NCBI GenBank assembly: GCA_016710275.1
Contig: JADJXS010000001.1
Span: 2,976,001-3,040,000, forward strand
DNA: 64,000 nt
Direction: 5' to 3'
From: Phycisphaerales bacterium
GTDB taxonomy: Bacteria > Planctomycetota > Phycisphaerae > UBA1845 > Fen-1342
Shown here: piece after piece, positions 8,452-16,828 of the stretch
Position numbering within the stretch: position 1 is the stretch's first letter
Layout of the letters: each line of letters starts with the position of its first letter
The notes under the pieces: generated by a model
What the model saw: the letters and a program-made list of their open reading frames with translations, nothing else
Told to the model about the DNA's origin: nothing
Databases searched by the model: none
Made by a program: the position numbers and the translations under genes

Positions 8452-9198
8452 ATGTGGCTATTTGGATCCTGTTGCGACCGCTTCCACGTGGCCTCGCGTC
8501 TGGCGTTCAAGCTGGAGCTGGACCCGTCGCGCGAGTCGCTGCTGCACTTCTTCGAGGTGGTGCGCCGTGCCTTTCCGGGGCTGACGCGCTTCCGCCGTCG
8601 GCCGGAGGGCGGCGTGCTTCTTGAGGAAGAAGTGGATGAGGACGCCCGGCGGCAGGTTCGCGTCGATAGCAACGCGGTCAAGCTGCTGCACGGATCGCCC
8701 GATTCCGAAGACGCGGTGATGACGCTCGGGCGGGTGGTCTTCACGCAGGCCCCCTACGACCTGAGCCTGTCTGACCTGGACTACGACTACATGGAGGTCT
8801 CGCTCCATCTGGAGCTGGACTATCGCGGCAATCACGACGAGTTGATCGCCGACACGCTGCTGGCCGCGGACCCACTGGCCGCGGCGGTTGCGCCCGCCGG
8901 CCGTCACATCATTGACTGCCAGCCGATCATCGGCATCGCGCTGTCCGAGGATTGCGGCACGCAGGCGTATGTGGAGATCCGCAGTCGCACGTCCGCGGTG
9001 GAGGTGCGCACGGGGGAGTACGACGCCTCGCCCATCAGCGTGAGCGTCACCGTGCGGCGCTACTGGAGCACTCCGCCCGGCGCGGACCTGGTGCGCGTCC
9101 ACGACGAACTGGTGGGCGCAGCGGCGAAGCTCGCGACCGAGCGGGTCGTGCCGCAGGTGGTTCAGCCGCTGGCCGCCGCCATCGCCAGCCGTCGCTGA
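8452..9198 (+). CDS. Hypothetical protein with acidic central region
   Basis: A 248-residue soluble protein of no recognised family. It opens MWLFGSCCDRFHVASRL, has no signal peptide, and shows alternating strand/helix patterns with a Tyr/Asp-rich stretch (YDLSLSDLDYDYMEVSLHLE) near the middle. The ATG at 8452 is preceded by GGAG at a spacing of about 8 bases. It is divergent from the M20 gene and lies 22 bp upstream of the lipoprotein gene at 9221, so it is probably first in a three-gene operon. The opposite-strand reading frame is judged a shadow. Confidence 0.6.
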   Translation: MWLFGSCCDRFHVASRLAFKLELDPSRESLLHFFEVVRRAFPGLTRFRRRPEGGVLLEEEVDEDARRQVRVDSNAVKLLHGSPDSEDAVMTLGRVVFTQAPYDLSLSDLDYDYMEVSLHLELDYRGNHDELIADTLLAADPLAAAVAPAGRHIIDCQPIIGIALSEDCGTQAYVEIRSRTSAVEVRTGEYDASPISVSVTVRRYWSTPPGADLVRVHDELVGAAAKLATERVVPQVVQPLAAAIASRR

Positions 9199-9220
9199 TT
9201 TCATCCCCGGAGGTACATGC

Positions 9221-9913
9221 TTGCAGATTCCCGGCATTCATCGCAGATTCTCCCGCCTGCTTCCCCTGCTCCTGACCTGTTCGACGCTGGCGGCGCTCTG
9301 CGCCGGTTGCGGAGCCACGCGCGACGGCGGACCGGGCAGGGCGAATTCGGGCGACTTGAGTGATCTGTCGGAGTGGCTCATCGGCTCTTTCAGCAGTGCG
9401 GAGCAGGCGGCGCGGGATGGGGACTATCGCGACATCCGGCTGCATCACGTCCGCATCTGGCCGGAGCGCGACGACGGCGTATGGCTTTATGTCGAGCAGG
9501 CCACCGCCGAGACGCCGGAGCGCCCTTATCGGCAGCGCGTCTATCGCCTCGCACGAACCGGTGACGGCCTGGTCAGTGAGGTGTTTGAGTTGCCGGGAGA
9601 GCCGTCAGACGTGCTGCGCCGCGCGGGGGCGTGGCGCGAGGCGAACCCGCTGTCGGACCTGGAACCGTCGCAACTCCTGCCGCGCAGCGGCTGCACGATG
9701 TACATCCAGCGCCGGCCGGACGGGACATTTGCGGGCGGGACGCGCGGCAGCGGCTGCGCCAGCACCCTGCGCGGCGCGACATATGCGGTATCGGACCTGA
9801 TCTCGTTGACCGCCGATGGGCTGGTGACGTGGGACCGCGGCTACGATGCCGACGGGCGGCAGGTGTGGGGTGCGGAGCGCGGGGGGTACGAATTCCGGCG
9901 GGTTGCTCCATGA
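9221..9913 (+). CDS. CpcT/CpeT-family lipoprotein
   Basis: A 230-residue exported protein. An N-terminal basic segment and hydrophobic stretch end in a lipobox-like LCAGC (Cys about 29), then comes a CpcT/CpeT-family domain: LSEWLIGSFSSAEQAARDGD, then IRLHHVRIWPERDDGVWLYV, PYRQRVYRL, and a C-terminal WGAERGGYEFRR. In cyanobacteria this fold attaches phycobilins to phycobiliproteins; outside them its role is unknown. The start is a TTG, fixed by GGAGG seven bases upstream. The stop overlaps the start of the next small gene by 4 bp, implying translational coupling. Confidence 0.8.
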   Translation: MQIPGIHRRFSRLLPLLLTCSTLAALCAGCGATRDGGPGRANSGDLSDLSEWLIGSFSSAEQAARDGDYRDIRLHHVRIWPERDDGVWLYVEQATAETPERPYRQRVYRLARTGDGLVSEVFELPGEPSDVLRRAGAWREANPLSDLEPSQLLPRSGCTMYIQRRPDGTFAGGTRGSGCASTLRGATYAVSDLISLTADGLVTWDRGYDADGRQVWGAERGGYEFRRVAP

Positions 9914-10062
9914 ATTCGCACCGCAGAGTCCCGGGGCGGTGGGTGGTGCTGGCGCTGCTGGGGAGCCTGATCCTGATTTGTGTCGCCATGTACTACTACG
10001 TCTCGGCACACGGCTATCGCTTTCGCGGAATGGGCGGCCCGCCGCCGGCCGCGACGCGCTGA
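9910..10062 (+). CDS. 50-residue single-pass membrane protein
   Basis: A 50-residue protein starting in an ATGA overlap with the CpcT/CpeT-family gene. It has a basic N-terminus (MNSHRRVPGRW), one strong membrane helix (about 12-30, VVLALLGSLILICVAMYYYV) and a short Gly/Pro-rich tail ending AATR. The exact overlap and membrane pattern support a real coupled gene although it is too short for most gene callers. Function unknown; possibly a partner of the lipoprotein. Confidence 0.55.
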   Translation: MNSHRRVPGRWVVLALLGSLILICVAMYYYVSAHGYRFRGMGGPPPAATR

Positions 10063-10071
10063 GCGCCTCCG

Positions 10072-11697
10072 CTACGGGGCCGTGGGCGCCGTCGCGGCCG
10101 CTCCGATCGCGGCGGCGTCGTAGAGGATGTTCGCGCCTGGGCCGAGCGGAGCACCGATCACCATCCATGCCATCAGCATCACCGTCCACGCCAACAGGAA
10201 TGCGATTGAGTACGGCACCATCATCGAGATCAGCGTCCCGATGCCGGCGCTGGGCAGGTAGCGGTGCACGACCGCCAGCAGCACCGGGAAATAGGAATTG
10301 AGCGGGGTGATGGCGTTGGTGCAACTGTCGCCGACGCGGTACATGGCCTGGGCCGCCTCGGGCGATTTCCCCAGCAGCATGAACATCGGCACGAACACCG
10401 GCGCCATCAGCGCCCACTTCGCGGATGCGCTCGACATCAGGATGTTGAACAACGCCGTCACCAGCACAAAGGAGATCATCAGCGGGAAGCCGGTGAACTG
10501 CACGCTGCGCAGCAGCTCCGCCCCGCCGACGGCGATGAACAGCCCCAGGTTGGATTGCTTGAACCACTCGATGAACTGCGCCGCGAAGAACGCCAGCACG
10601 ACGTAGCCGCCCATCGACGACATGGTCTGGCTCATCATCCGGGCCGCGTCGCGGTCGGATCGCAGCCGCCCGGTCACGACGCCGAAGACGATCCCCGGAA
10701 CGATGAACACGGCGAAGATGATCGCAACAAGCGCCGCGAAAAAGGGCTTGAGCTTCGCGATCGTGTCCTGACCCTTCGGGTCGCGCAGCACGCCGTGCTC
10801 CGGCACCACCATCCACGCGATCAACGCGCCGGTCACCACGAACGCCGCGAGCGCCGCCCACAGCCCGGTGCGCTCAATCGGCTCGAGCGGCGCGAAGCCG
10901 GCGTTGTCCGCCCCGGCCGGGGCGGATTGAGCGTCGAAGCGCCCCAGCCGCGGCTCGACGATCCGCTCCGAAACAAACCACCCCACCAGCGTCAGCATCG
11001 GCACGGACACGAGCATGAAGTAATAGTTCACCGCCGCGTGAACCCCGTAGTCCTTCTGGATCATCCCCGCTGCGCTGGCCGTCAACCCCGCCAGCATCGG
11101 ATCCAGCGTACTGAGCAGCAGGTTGGCCGAGAATCCGCCCGCGACCCCCGCGAACGCCGCGCCGACGCCTGCGAGCGGATGGCGGCCGAGCGAGTGAAAC
11201 AGCATCGCCGCCAGCGGCGGGAGAATCACGTAGCCCGCATCCGACGCCACGTTTGACATGATCCCGGCGAAGACGATCGTCGGCGTCACCAGCGCCGCCG
11301 GTACGGACATCACCAGCAGCTTGAGCAGCGCCGCAAACATCCCGGTGCGCTCGGCCACGCCCACGCCGATCATCGCCACCAGCACCGTGCCCAGCGGCGG
11401 AAAGCCAGCGAAATTCGAGACGACCGACCCCAGCACCCACGCCAGGCCGTCGCGGCTCAACAGGTTCCGCACCACCTCGGTCGTGCCCTTGGTCGGGTGC
11501 ACGACGCTCCACCCCAGCCAGGCGCCCAGGCTCGACACCAACAGCGTGACCACGCCCAGCGCCACGAAGATCGTGACCTGGTCCGGCAGGCGGTTTCCCA
11601 CCCGCTCCACCCCATCCAGGAGAATGTTGAACAACCCGCGCGGCCGCGGAAGCGCGCCGGCCGCCGAATTCCCGCTCTCGTGATTCGTACCCGGCAT
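10072..11697 (-). CDS. AbgT-family transporter
   Basis: A 541-residue polytopic inner-membrane protein of the AbgT family, known for p-aminobenzoyl-glutamate uptake (E. coli AbgT) and sulfonamide or drug efflux (MtrF, YdaH). Family features seen: an N-terminal cytoplasmic segment leading into FNILLDGVERVGNRLPDQV, the re-entrant hairpin region MSNVASDAGYVILPPLAAMLF, PMLAGLTASAA, and the second half with SASAKWALMAPVFVPMFMLL and VGDSCTNAITPLNSYFP. About 12 membrane segments are visible. The start at 11697 follows a GGAGCGG sequence; the longer frame upstream is non-coding in appearance. It converges on the 50-residue gene. Confidence 0.92.
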   Translation of the reverse strand: MPGTNHESGNSAAGALPRPRGLFNILLDGVERVGNRLPDQVTIFVALGVVTLLVSSLGAWLGWSVVHPTKGTTEVVRNLLSRDGLAWVLGSVVSNFAGFPPLGTVLVAMIGVGVAERTGMFAALLKLLVMSVPAALVTPTIVFAGIMSNVASDAGYVILPPLAAMLFHSLGRHPLAGVGAAFAGVAGGFSANLLLSTLDPMLAGLTASAAGMIQKDYGVHAAVNYYFMLVSVPMLTLVGWFVSERIVEPRLGRFDAQSAPAGADNAGFAPLEPIERTGLWAALAAFVVTGALIAWMVVPEHGVLRDPKGQDTIAKLKPFFAALVAIIFAVFIVPGIVFGVVTGRLRSDRDAARMMSQTMSSMGGYVVLAFFAAQFIEWFKQSNLGLFIAVGGAELLRSVQFTGFPLMISFVLVTALFNILMSSASAKWALMAPVFVPMFMLLGKSPEAAQAMYRVGDSCTNAITPLNSYFPVLLAVVHRYLPSAGIGTLISMMVPYSIAFLLAWTVMLMAWMVIGAPLGPGANILYDAAAIGAAATAPTAP

Positions 11698-11924
11698 GGT
11701 CCGCTCCGATGCGCTGCTCGCGCGGGTGCGGATGGTACACGCACGGCCGGGCCGTCCGCAGCCTGCGCCGCCCTCGAGCAGGCAATCCCGGCCTGCGGGC
11801 AGCGGGCGGTCGGCCGGCGTGAATCCCGGGAATCGCGGAAACGGTGCACGGAATTCGGGCCGCGGACCGTTACCATGGGGGCGAACGGGAACCACCCGCC
11901 GCGAGCCTCCCTCGGAGTACCAAC

Positions 11925-13628
11925 ATGCAGTCGCCAAGCCTGACTTCGCCGATTCACTCCAGCGCCGATCGAACCGCCTCGTTGCACTCCCACGCCCTGG
12001 CCGCGATTCGGCTCAGTGTGCGCGTCGTGCTGCCGGCTTTTCTCATTTCGCTGGCCCTCCCGCCGGCGCTGGCCGAGTACCCGGCGGACGTGGCGACGAA
12101 CCTCATCGTCTCAGACGATGTGTCCGAGCAGACGCAGTCCAAGGTCCGGGCGACCGCCGACGGCGGCTGCTACATCTCGTGGTACTCCAACGCGCTGGGC
12201 GGCTACGACATGTACCTGCAGCGCCTGGACCGCGACGGCGTGCCTCAATGGGCCGATCACGGCATCCGCATCGCCGACCTGGCCCACTCCAGCACGCAGG
12301 ACTACGGCATTGCGGTCGATTCCGGCGGACACGCGCTGCTGACTTATCGCGATGATCGCCCCGGCACGACGCAGGTAGGCGTGAACCGCATCGCGCCGGA
12401 CGGCACGCTGCTGTGGGGTGCAAACGGGGTTGTGCTGCCCGGCTCTCTCAACGGCAACCGCCCGGTCGTGGCCATCCTGGATGACGACAGCATCGTGGTC
12501 GGCTATACCGCTTCGACTTCGCCCGCGACGATCGTCCTGCACCGCCTCGACCCGGACGGCAACCTGCTGTGGGGCGGATCCGGCGTGACCGTCGCGGATC
12601 CGGCCGCACCGACCAGCCGCCCGCTGAATCTCTCCGATCTGCAGCCGGGAATCGGCACGACCGTGATCGCGCTGTGGGTCCGCTGCACCGGGGCCAATTG
12701 CGTCACCAGCAACAAGCACCTGTACGCGCAGATGTACGACGAGACCGGCGGTGAGGTCTGGAATTCGGGCACGCCGGTCGAGATCTTCACCGCCAACTCG
12801 ATCCAGACCGCCTACTTCCCGACCTTCGTCGCGGATGGCGCGGGCGGCGCGGTGATCCCCTTTTATGAAACCGGCGCAACGCGCCGCGTTCGCGTACAGC
12901 ACCTCGAAGCCGACGGCACGCCGCTCTATCCCGCCAACGGGATCGAGACCTCGCTTCAGGAAAGCGGCAAGATCGCACTCAGCCCCAGCGGCATCCACGA
13001 TCCCGCCAGCGGCGACACCTACGTCGCCTGGACCGAGGCCAACTCCGGCCAGTCGCAATGGGGCGTGTTCGCGCAGCGCCTCTCGGGCGGCGCGCGGCAG
13101 TGGGGCCATGGCGGCCTCGAGGTCGTCGGCCTCAGTGCCAATCAAAGCTCATTCGTACGGGTTGTGCCGGGCCGCAACGGCGGAATGGTGACCTTCTGGA
13201 TTGACCGCTCGGGCAGCGCCCTGATCGTGGGCGCAGCGCTGGACGAGAACGGTTCGGCCTTGTGGACGCCGGCGGTGCGGAATTCCTGCTCGACGCTGTC
13301 GGGCAAGTCGCGTCTCGACGCGGTCGCGGCCTGGCCGGGCCAGGCGCTGCTGACCTGGGGCGACTCGCGGTTTGACGTGCGCGACGCGTACGCGCAGAAC
13401 GCGCGGCTCTGTGACGGGCGACCGGGCGCGCTGCACCTGGGCGATCTGAACTGCGACGGCCTGCTGAACAATTTTGACATCGATCCGTTCGTGCTGGCGA
13501 TTCTGGATGAAGCGGCCTACAACGCCGCCTATCCCGGCTGCGATCGCGAGCGGGCGGACATCAACGCCGATTGCGCAGTGAACAACTTCGACATTGATCC
13601 GTTCGTGGCGCTGCTGCTGGGACTGTAA
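11925..13628 (+). CDS. Large exported beta-propeller-like protein with dockerin-like tag
   Basis: A 567-residue exported protein. The signal peptide has a long n-region, a hydrophobic core near 28-50 and an ALA-type cleavage site before EYPADVATN. The body has repeated blocks of about 45-60 residues with DGTLLWGANGV / DGNLLWGGSGV / DENGSALW strand patterns, typical of a beta-propeller with no visible catalytic residues. The C-terminus holds the paired tag GDLNCDGLLNNFDIDPFVLA and CAVNNFDIDPFVALLL. GGAG lies eight bases before the ATG. It is divergent from the AbgT gene. Likely a surface or matrix protein; ligand unknown. Confidence 0.8.
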   Translation: MQSPSLTSPIHSSADRTASLHSHALAAIRLSVRVVLPAFLISLALPPALAEYPADVATNLIVSDDVSEQTQSKVRATADGGCYISWYSNALGGYDMYLQRLDRDGVPQWADHGIRIADLAHSSTQDYGIAVDSGGHALLTYRDDRPGTTQVGVNRIAPDGTLLWGANGVVLPGSLNGNRPVVAILDDDSIVVGYTASTSPATIVLHRLDPDGNLLWGGSGVTVADPAAPTSRPLNLSDLQPGIGTTVIALWVRCTGANCVTSNKHLYAQMYDETGGEVWNSGTPVEIFTANSIQTAYFPTFVADGAGGAVIPFYETGATRRVRVQHLEADGTPLYPANGIETSLQESGKIALSPSGIHDPASGDTYVAWTEANSGQSQWGVFAQRLSGGARQWGHGGLEVVGLSANQSSFVRVVPGRNGGMVTFWIDRSGSALIVGAALDENGSALWTPAVRNSCSTLSGKSRLDAVAAWPGQALLTWGDSRFDVRDAYAQNARLCDGRPGALHLGDLNCDGLLNNFDIDPFVLAILDEAAYNAAYPGCDRERADINADCAVNNFDIDPFVALLLGL

Positions 13629-13742
13629 CGGCGCGGCGGCACGACGCGGCGGCGGGCAAGGATGCCTGCGCCAAAGCGCCGCGCGAAGCCTGGACTCGCA
13701 GGTTCGCCCGTTTGATCGGGGGACCGCCGAACTGACCGCGGA

Positions 13743-14861
13743 TCAGCCGATGCGGTCCGGGTTCAGCCCCATCAGTTCATCCGTCACGAACAGGCCGTCC
13801 TTGCGGATCAGCTTGTCGTCGAACCACAGTTCACCGCCGCCATGCTCGGGCGTCTGGATCAGCACGATGTCCCAGTGAATCTCGCTGCGGTTGCCGTTGT
13901 CGGCCTCTTCGTAGGCCTGCCCCGGCGTGAAGTGGATGCTGCCGGCGATCTTCTCGTCGAACAGGATGTCCTTCATCGGGCGGGTGATGTGCGGGTGGAA
14001 TCCGATCGCGAATTCGCCGACATACCGCGCGCCCGCGTCCGTATCGAGCACCTCGTTGAGCTTGGCCGTGTTGGAACTGGTCGCCTCGACAATCCGGCCG
14101 TTCTTGAACACGAACCGCACGTACTCGTGCGTCACGCCGCGATAGAGCGTCGGCGCGTTGTACTGCAGCACACCGTTGATGCTGTCGCGCACCGGGGCGG
14201 TGAACACCTCACCATCCGGGATGTTCACGCGCCCGTCGCACGGAATCGCCGGGATGCCCTTGATGGAGAAGGTCAGGTCGGTCTCGCCCGGCCCCTTGAT
14301 CCGCACGCGGTCGGTCGCCTCCATCCGGGTCTTGAGCGGCTGCATGGCCTTGCTCATCTTCGCGTAGTCCATCGTGCAGACGCGGAAGTAGAAGTCCTCG
14401 AACGCACTGGTGGACATCTGCGCGAGCTGCGCCATGCTCGGCGTCGGCCAGCGCAGCACCACCCAGCGGGTCTTCTTCACCCGCACTTCGCTGTGCACGC
14501 GCTTCCAGACCGTCGATTCGTACAGCTTCTGCCGGTCACCCGGCACATCCGACAACTCGCTGACGTTCGCATTCCCGCGAATGCCGACGTAGCACTGCAC
14601 GTTTTCCATCCGCAGCTTCTCGACGTCCGCAATCAGATCCCACTGTTCCCGGCTGCCCGACAGCATCAGCGCCCGGTTGACGCGGTTGCTCTTGAGCGTG
14701 ACCAGCGGGTGCCCCCCAGCCGCCGCCGCAACGCGCACGCATTCCTCGGCGAACTCCAGCGGGATGTCGATCGCCTCGAACAGGATCTTCTCTCCCGGCT
14801 TCACGGCGCAGGAGTAATTCACAAGCACTTCGGCCAGCTTCGTCATACGCGGGTCAATCAC
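13743..14861 (-). CDS. M29-family aminopeptidase
   Basis: A 372-residue protein of the M29 (AmpS/PepS/AmpII) family of two-metal aminopeptidases. It begins at the conserved N-terminus (MTKLAEVLVNYS follows the first five residues). Metal ligands can be placed at Glu in DGEVFTAPV, Glu in VGEFAIGFHP, His in GSIHFTPGQAYEEA and the HWD pair in SEIHWDIVLI, with the conserved FDDKLIRKDGLF near the end. Intracellular, removing N-terminal residues from peptides. Length fits the family (365-415). It is divergent from the transporter at 14971, with 109 bp between them. Confidence 0.9.
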   Translation of the reverse strand: MIDPRMTKLAEVLVNYSCAVKPGEKILFEAIDIPLEFAEECVRVAAAAGGHPLVTLKSNRVNRALMLSGSREQWDLIADVEKLRMENVQCYVGIRGNANVSELSDVPGDRQKLYESTVWKRVHSEVRVKKTRWVVLRWPTPSMAQLAQMSTSAFEDFYFRVCTMDYAKMSKAMQPLKTRMEATDRVRIKGPGETDLTFSIKGIPAIPCDGRVNIPDGEVFTAPVRDSINGVLQYNAPTLYRGVTHEYVRFVFKNGRIVEATSSNTAKLNEVLDTDAGARYVGEFAIGFHPHITRPMKDILFDEKIAGSIHFTPGQAYEEADNGNRSEIHWDIVLIQTPEHGGGELWFDDKLIRKDGLFVTDELMGLNPDRIG

Positions 14862-14970
14862 AGCGGTCCTCCGTGGTTCGTGGGCCGCGGATTATACGTC
14901 CGCACCCCGCGCGCCGTCCCGCCCGCCACCCCTTGCAATACCCCGCCCCACCCCCGGACCATGTGCCGCC

Positions 14971-16812
14971 ATGACCCTGCTCATCGGTCTGCTGCTGATC
15001 GCCGTCTTCGTGGTCTTCGCGACCGCGATGTTCCTGGAGCGACTCAGCGCCCTGCTCGCCCTGCCGCTGATGGCGGTCTGCTTCGTCACGCTTGCGGCCA
15101 CCGCCGACGCGCTGAACTCCGACAACCCGCGCAGAATCGCGTGGAATGAGCTGGCTCGGCAGCAGGATGCGATCATCGGCGACAAGATTCGACATTCGCG
15201 CGCCGCGGTCGATGCCTTGCTAATCGCACTTGGCCGCGACGATGGCGGCGGCGCGGCGCATGTGCCCCCTGCCGAACGCAACGAGCTGACTCAGCTTCGC
15301 GCCGCGGAGCAGGAGCTGCGGGCGCGGACGGATGCGCTGCCGAACCTGGTCAGTCGGCCGCCGGTGCATCCGGGGTGGCGCAGCGCCTTTGCCGACCGCA
15401 TGGCCCGCATTCCCGGCTCGGCCCGCATGCAGGCCGTGTTGCGCGCAAACGATCCGCACTCGAACGACGCCGCGGGGGCCCGCGCGGCGCTGGAGGAAAT
15501 CCGCCGCGAGATCGAAGCGGCAACGGCCGGCGCTGATGAAGCGAAAAGCGGCGCGGGTCGCGCGACCGCGACATCGTATGTCGCCGAGCATCTCGTGCTG
15601 ACGCTGCGCGGCGGGGCGCTGTGGATGTACGCCACGATCATCGCCACGCTTTTCGGCGGCATGTTCGCCATGTATGTGCGAAACCTCGATCTGGCCCGCC
15701 GGATGGTCCTGTGGACCGCCGAATTCGCCGGCGAGCGGCCCTTCGTGCTGACGCTGGCCGTGTTCCTCGCGACGGCGGCCGTCTTCACCTCCCTCGGTGG
15801 GTTGGGGACGGTGATCATGCTGGGCACGATCATCCTGCCGATCCTGCGTTCGATCGGCCTTTCACCGATCGTCAGTGCCGGCGTTTTTCTGATCGCGATT
15901 TCGATGGGCGGCACGCTCTACCCCGTCACGCGGCGGCTGTGGATGGACCTGTACGGCGTCCCCGCGCCGACGCTCGATCGCATCATCGGGGTCACGGTGG
16001 CGCTCTACGCGCTGCTCGGGATCGCCTGGATCTGGTGGGGCACACGACGCGGCCTGCTCAGCAGCTTCTGCGCCGTCGCGGCGGGTGGTTCGCCCGGCGG
16101 CTCGAATGCGAACGCCGGCGCGGGCACGGAGGGTGGAAGTTCGGCGGGAGCAAATCCCAACGACCGCGCGGGCGGAACTGCGACCGCGCCCCCGCAGGAG
16201 CGCATCCCGGTACCGCTGGCCATCGCGCCGCTGCTGCCCGTTGCGCTCGTCTACCTGGCCGGAATTGAGGAAATCACCGCCTTCACCGCCTCCATTGCCT
16301 ACATGTTCGCCTGCGTGGCATGGCGGCCCGGCAGCCTGCGCGTGCTGGCGCGGTCGCTGGTCGAGGGAGCGCAGGCCGTTGCGCCCCCCTGCCTGCTCAT
16401 GATCGGCATCGGCATGCTCTATGTGGCGCTGCAGACGGACGCCGTGCAAGGTTACCTGCGCCCGCTGCTGGAGATGGTCGCGCCCTCCCGTCGGCTGGCG
16501 TACATTCTGACCTTCTCATTGGCCGCGCCATTGGCGCTCTATCGCGGCCCGCTGAACGCCTGGGGCATGGGAACCGCGGTCGCCTCCACGCTGCTGGCGC
16601 TCGGTGCATTGCCGCCGGAGGCGGTGCTGGCGGTCATCATCGGCGCCGGGATGCTGCAGGGCGTCTGCGACCCGACGAACACCGCCAACGTCTGGATCGC
16701 CGGATTCCAGGGCGTCACGGTCAACCGCATTCTGCGTTTCACGCTCCTGCCGGTGTGGATCGCCGCGGCGGCCGCCATTGTGCTGTTCGGGCTATGGTTC
16801 GTACCGGCGTAG
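14971..16812 (+). CDS. Multi-pass transporter with soluble N-terminal insert
   Basis: A 613-residue membrane protein. One N-terminal helix pair (about 1-50) is followed by a roughly 150-residue hydrophilic, helical segment (about 50-210), then about ten membrane helices split by a Gly/Ser/Asn-rich cytoplasmic linker (about 375-412). Repeated blocks such as GGLGTVIMLGTIILPILRSI and GAGMLQGVCDPTNTANVWIA resemble re-entrant loops of ion-transporter-superfamily (citrate/gluconate/TRAP-like) carriers. It lies 16 bp upstream of a hydantoinase/oxoprolinase gene, so it may import a cyclic amide or amino-acid derivative. The exact family is uncertain. Confidence 0.7.
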   Translation: MTLLIGLLLIAVFVVFATAMFLERLSALLALPLMAVCFVTLAATADALNSDNPRRIAWNELARQQDAIIGDKIRHSRAAVDALLIALGRDDGGGAAHVPPAERNELTQLRAAEQELRARTDALPNLVSRPPVHPGWRSAFADRMARIPGSARMQAVLRANDPHSNDAAGARAALEEIRREIEAATAGADEAKSGAGRATATSYVAEHLVLTLRGGALWMYATIIATLFGGMFAMYVRNLDLARRMVLWTAEFAGERPFVLTLAVFLATAAVFTSLGGLGTVIMLGTIILPILRSIGLSPIVSAGVFLIAISMGGTLYPVTRRLWMDLYGVPAPTLDRIIGVTVALYALLGIAWIWWGTRRGLLSSFCAVAAGGSPGGSNANAGAGTEGGSSAGANPNDRAGGTATAPPQERIPVPLAIAPLLPVALVYLAGIEEITAFTASIAYMFACVAWRPGSLRVLARSLVEGAQAVAPPCLLMIGIGMLYVALQTDAVQGYLRPLLEMVAPSRRLAYILTFSLAAPLALYRGPLNAWGMGTAVASTLLALGALPPEAVLAVIIGAGMLQGVCDPTNTANVWIAGFQGVTVNRILRFTLLPVWIAAAAAIVLFGLWFVPA

Positions 16813-16828
16813 CGCCGCGGAGTCGCCG

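Noticed and set aside
8458..9237. Minus-strand frame over the hypothetical gene at 8452
   Set aside because: No ribosome site or motif; the plus frame has GGAG at good spacing and sits in an operon.
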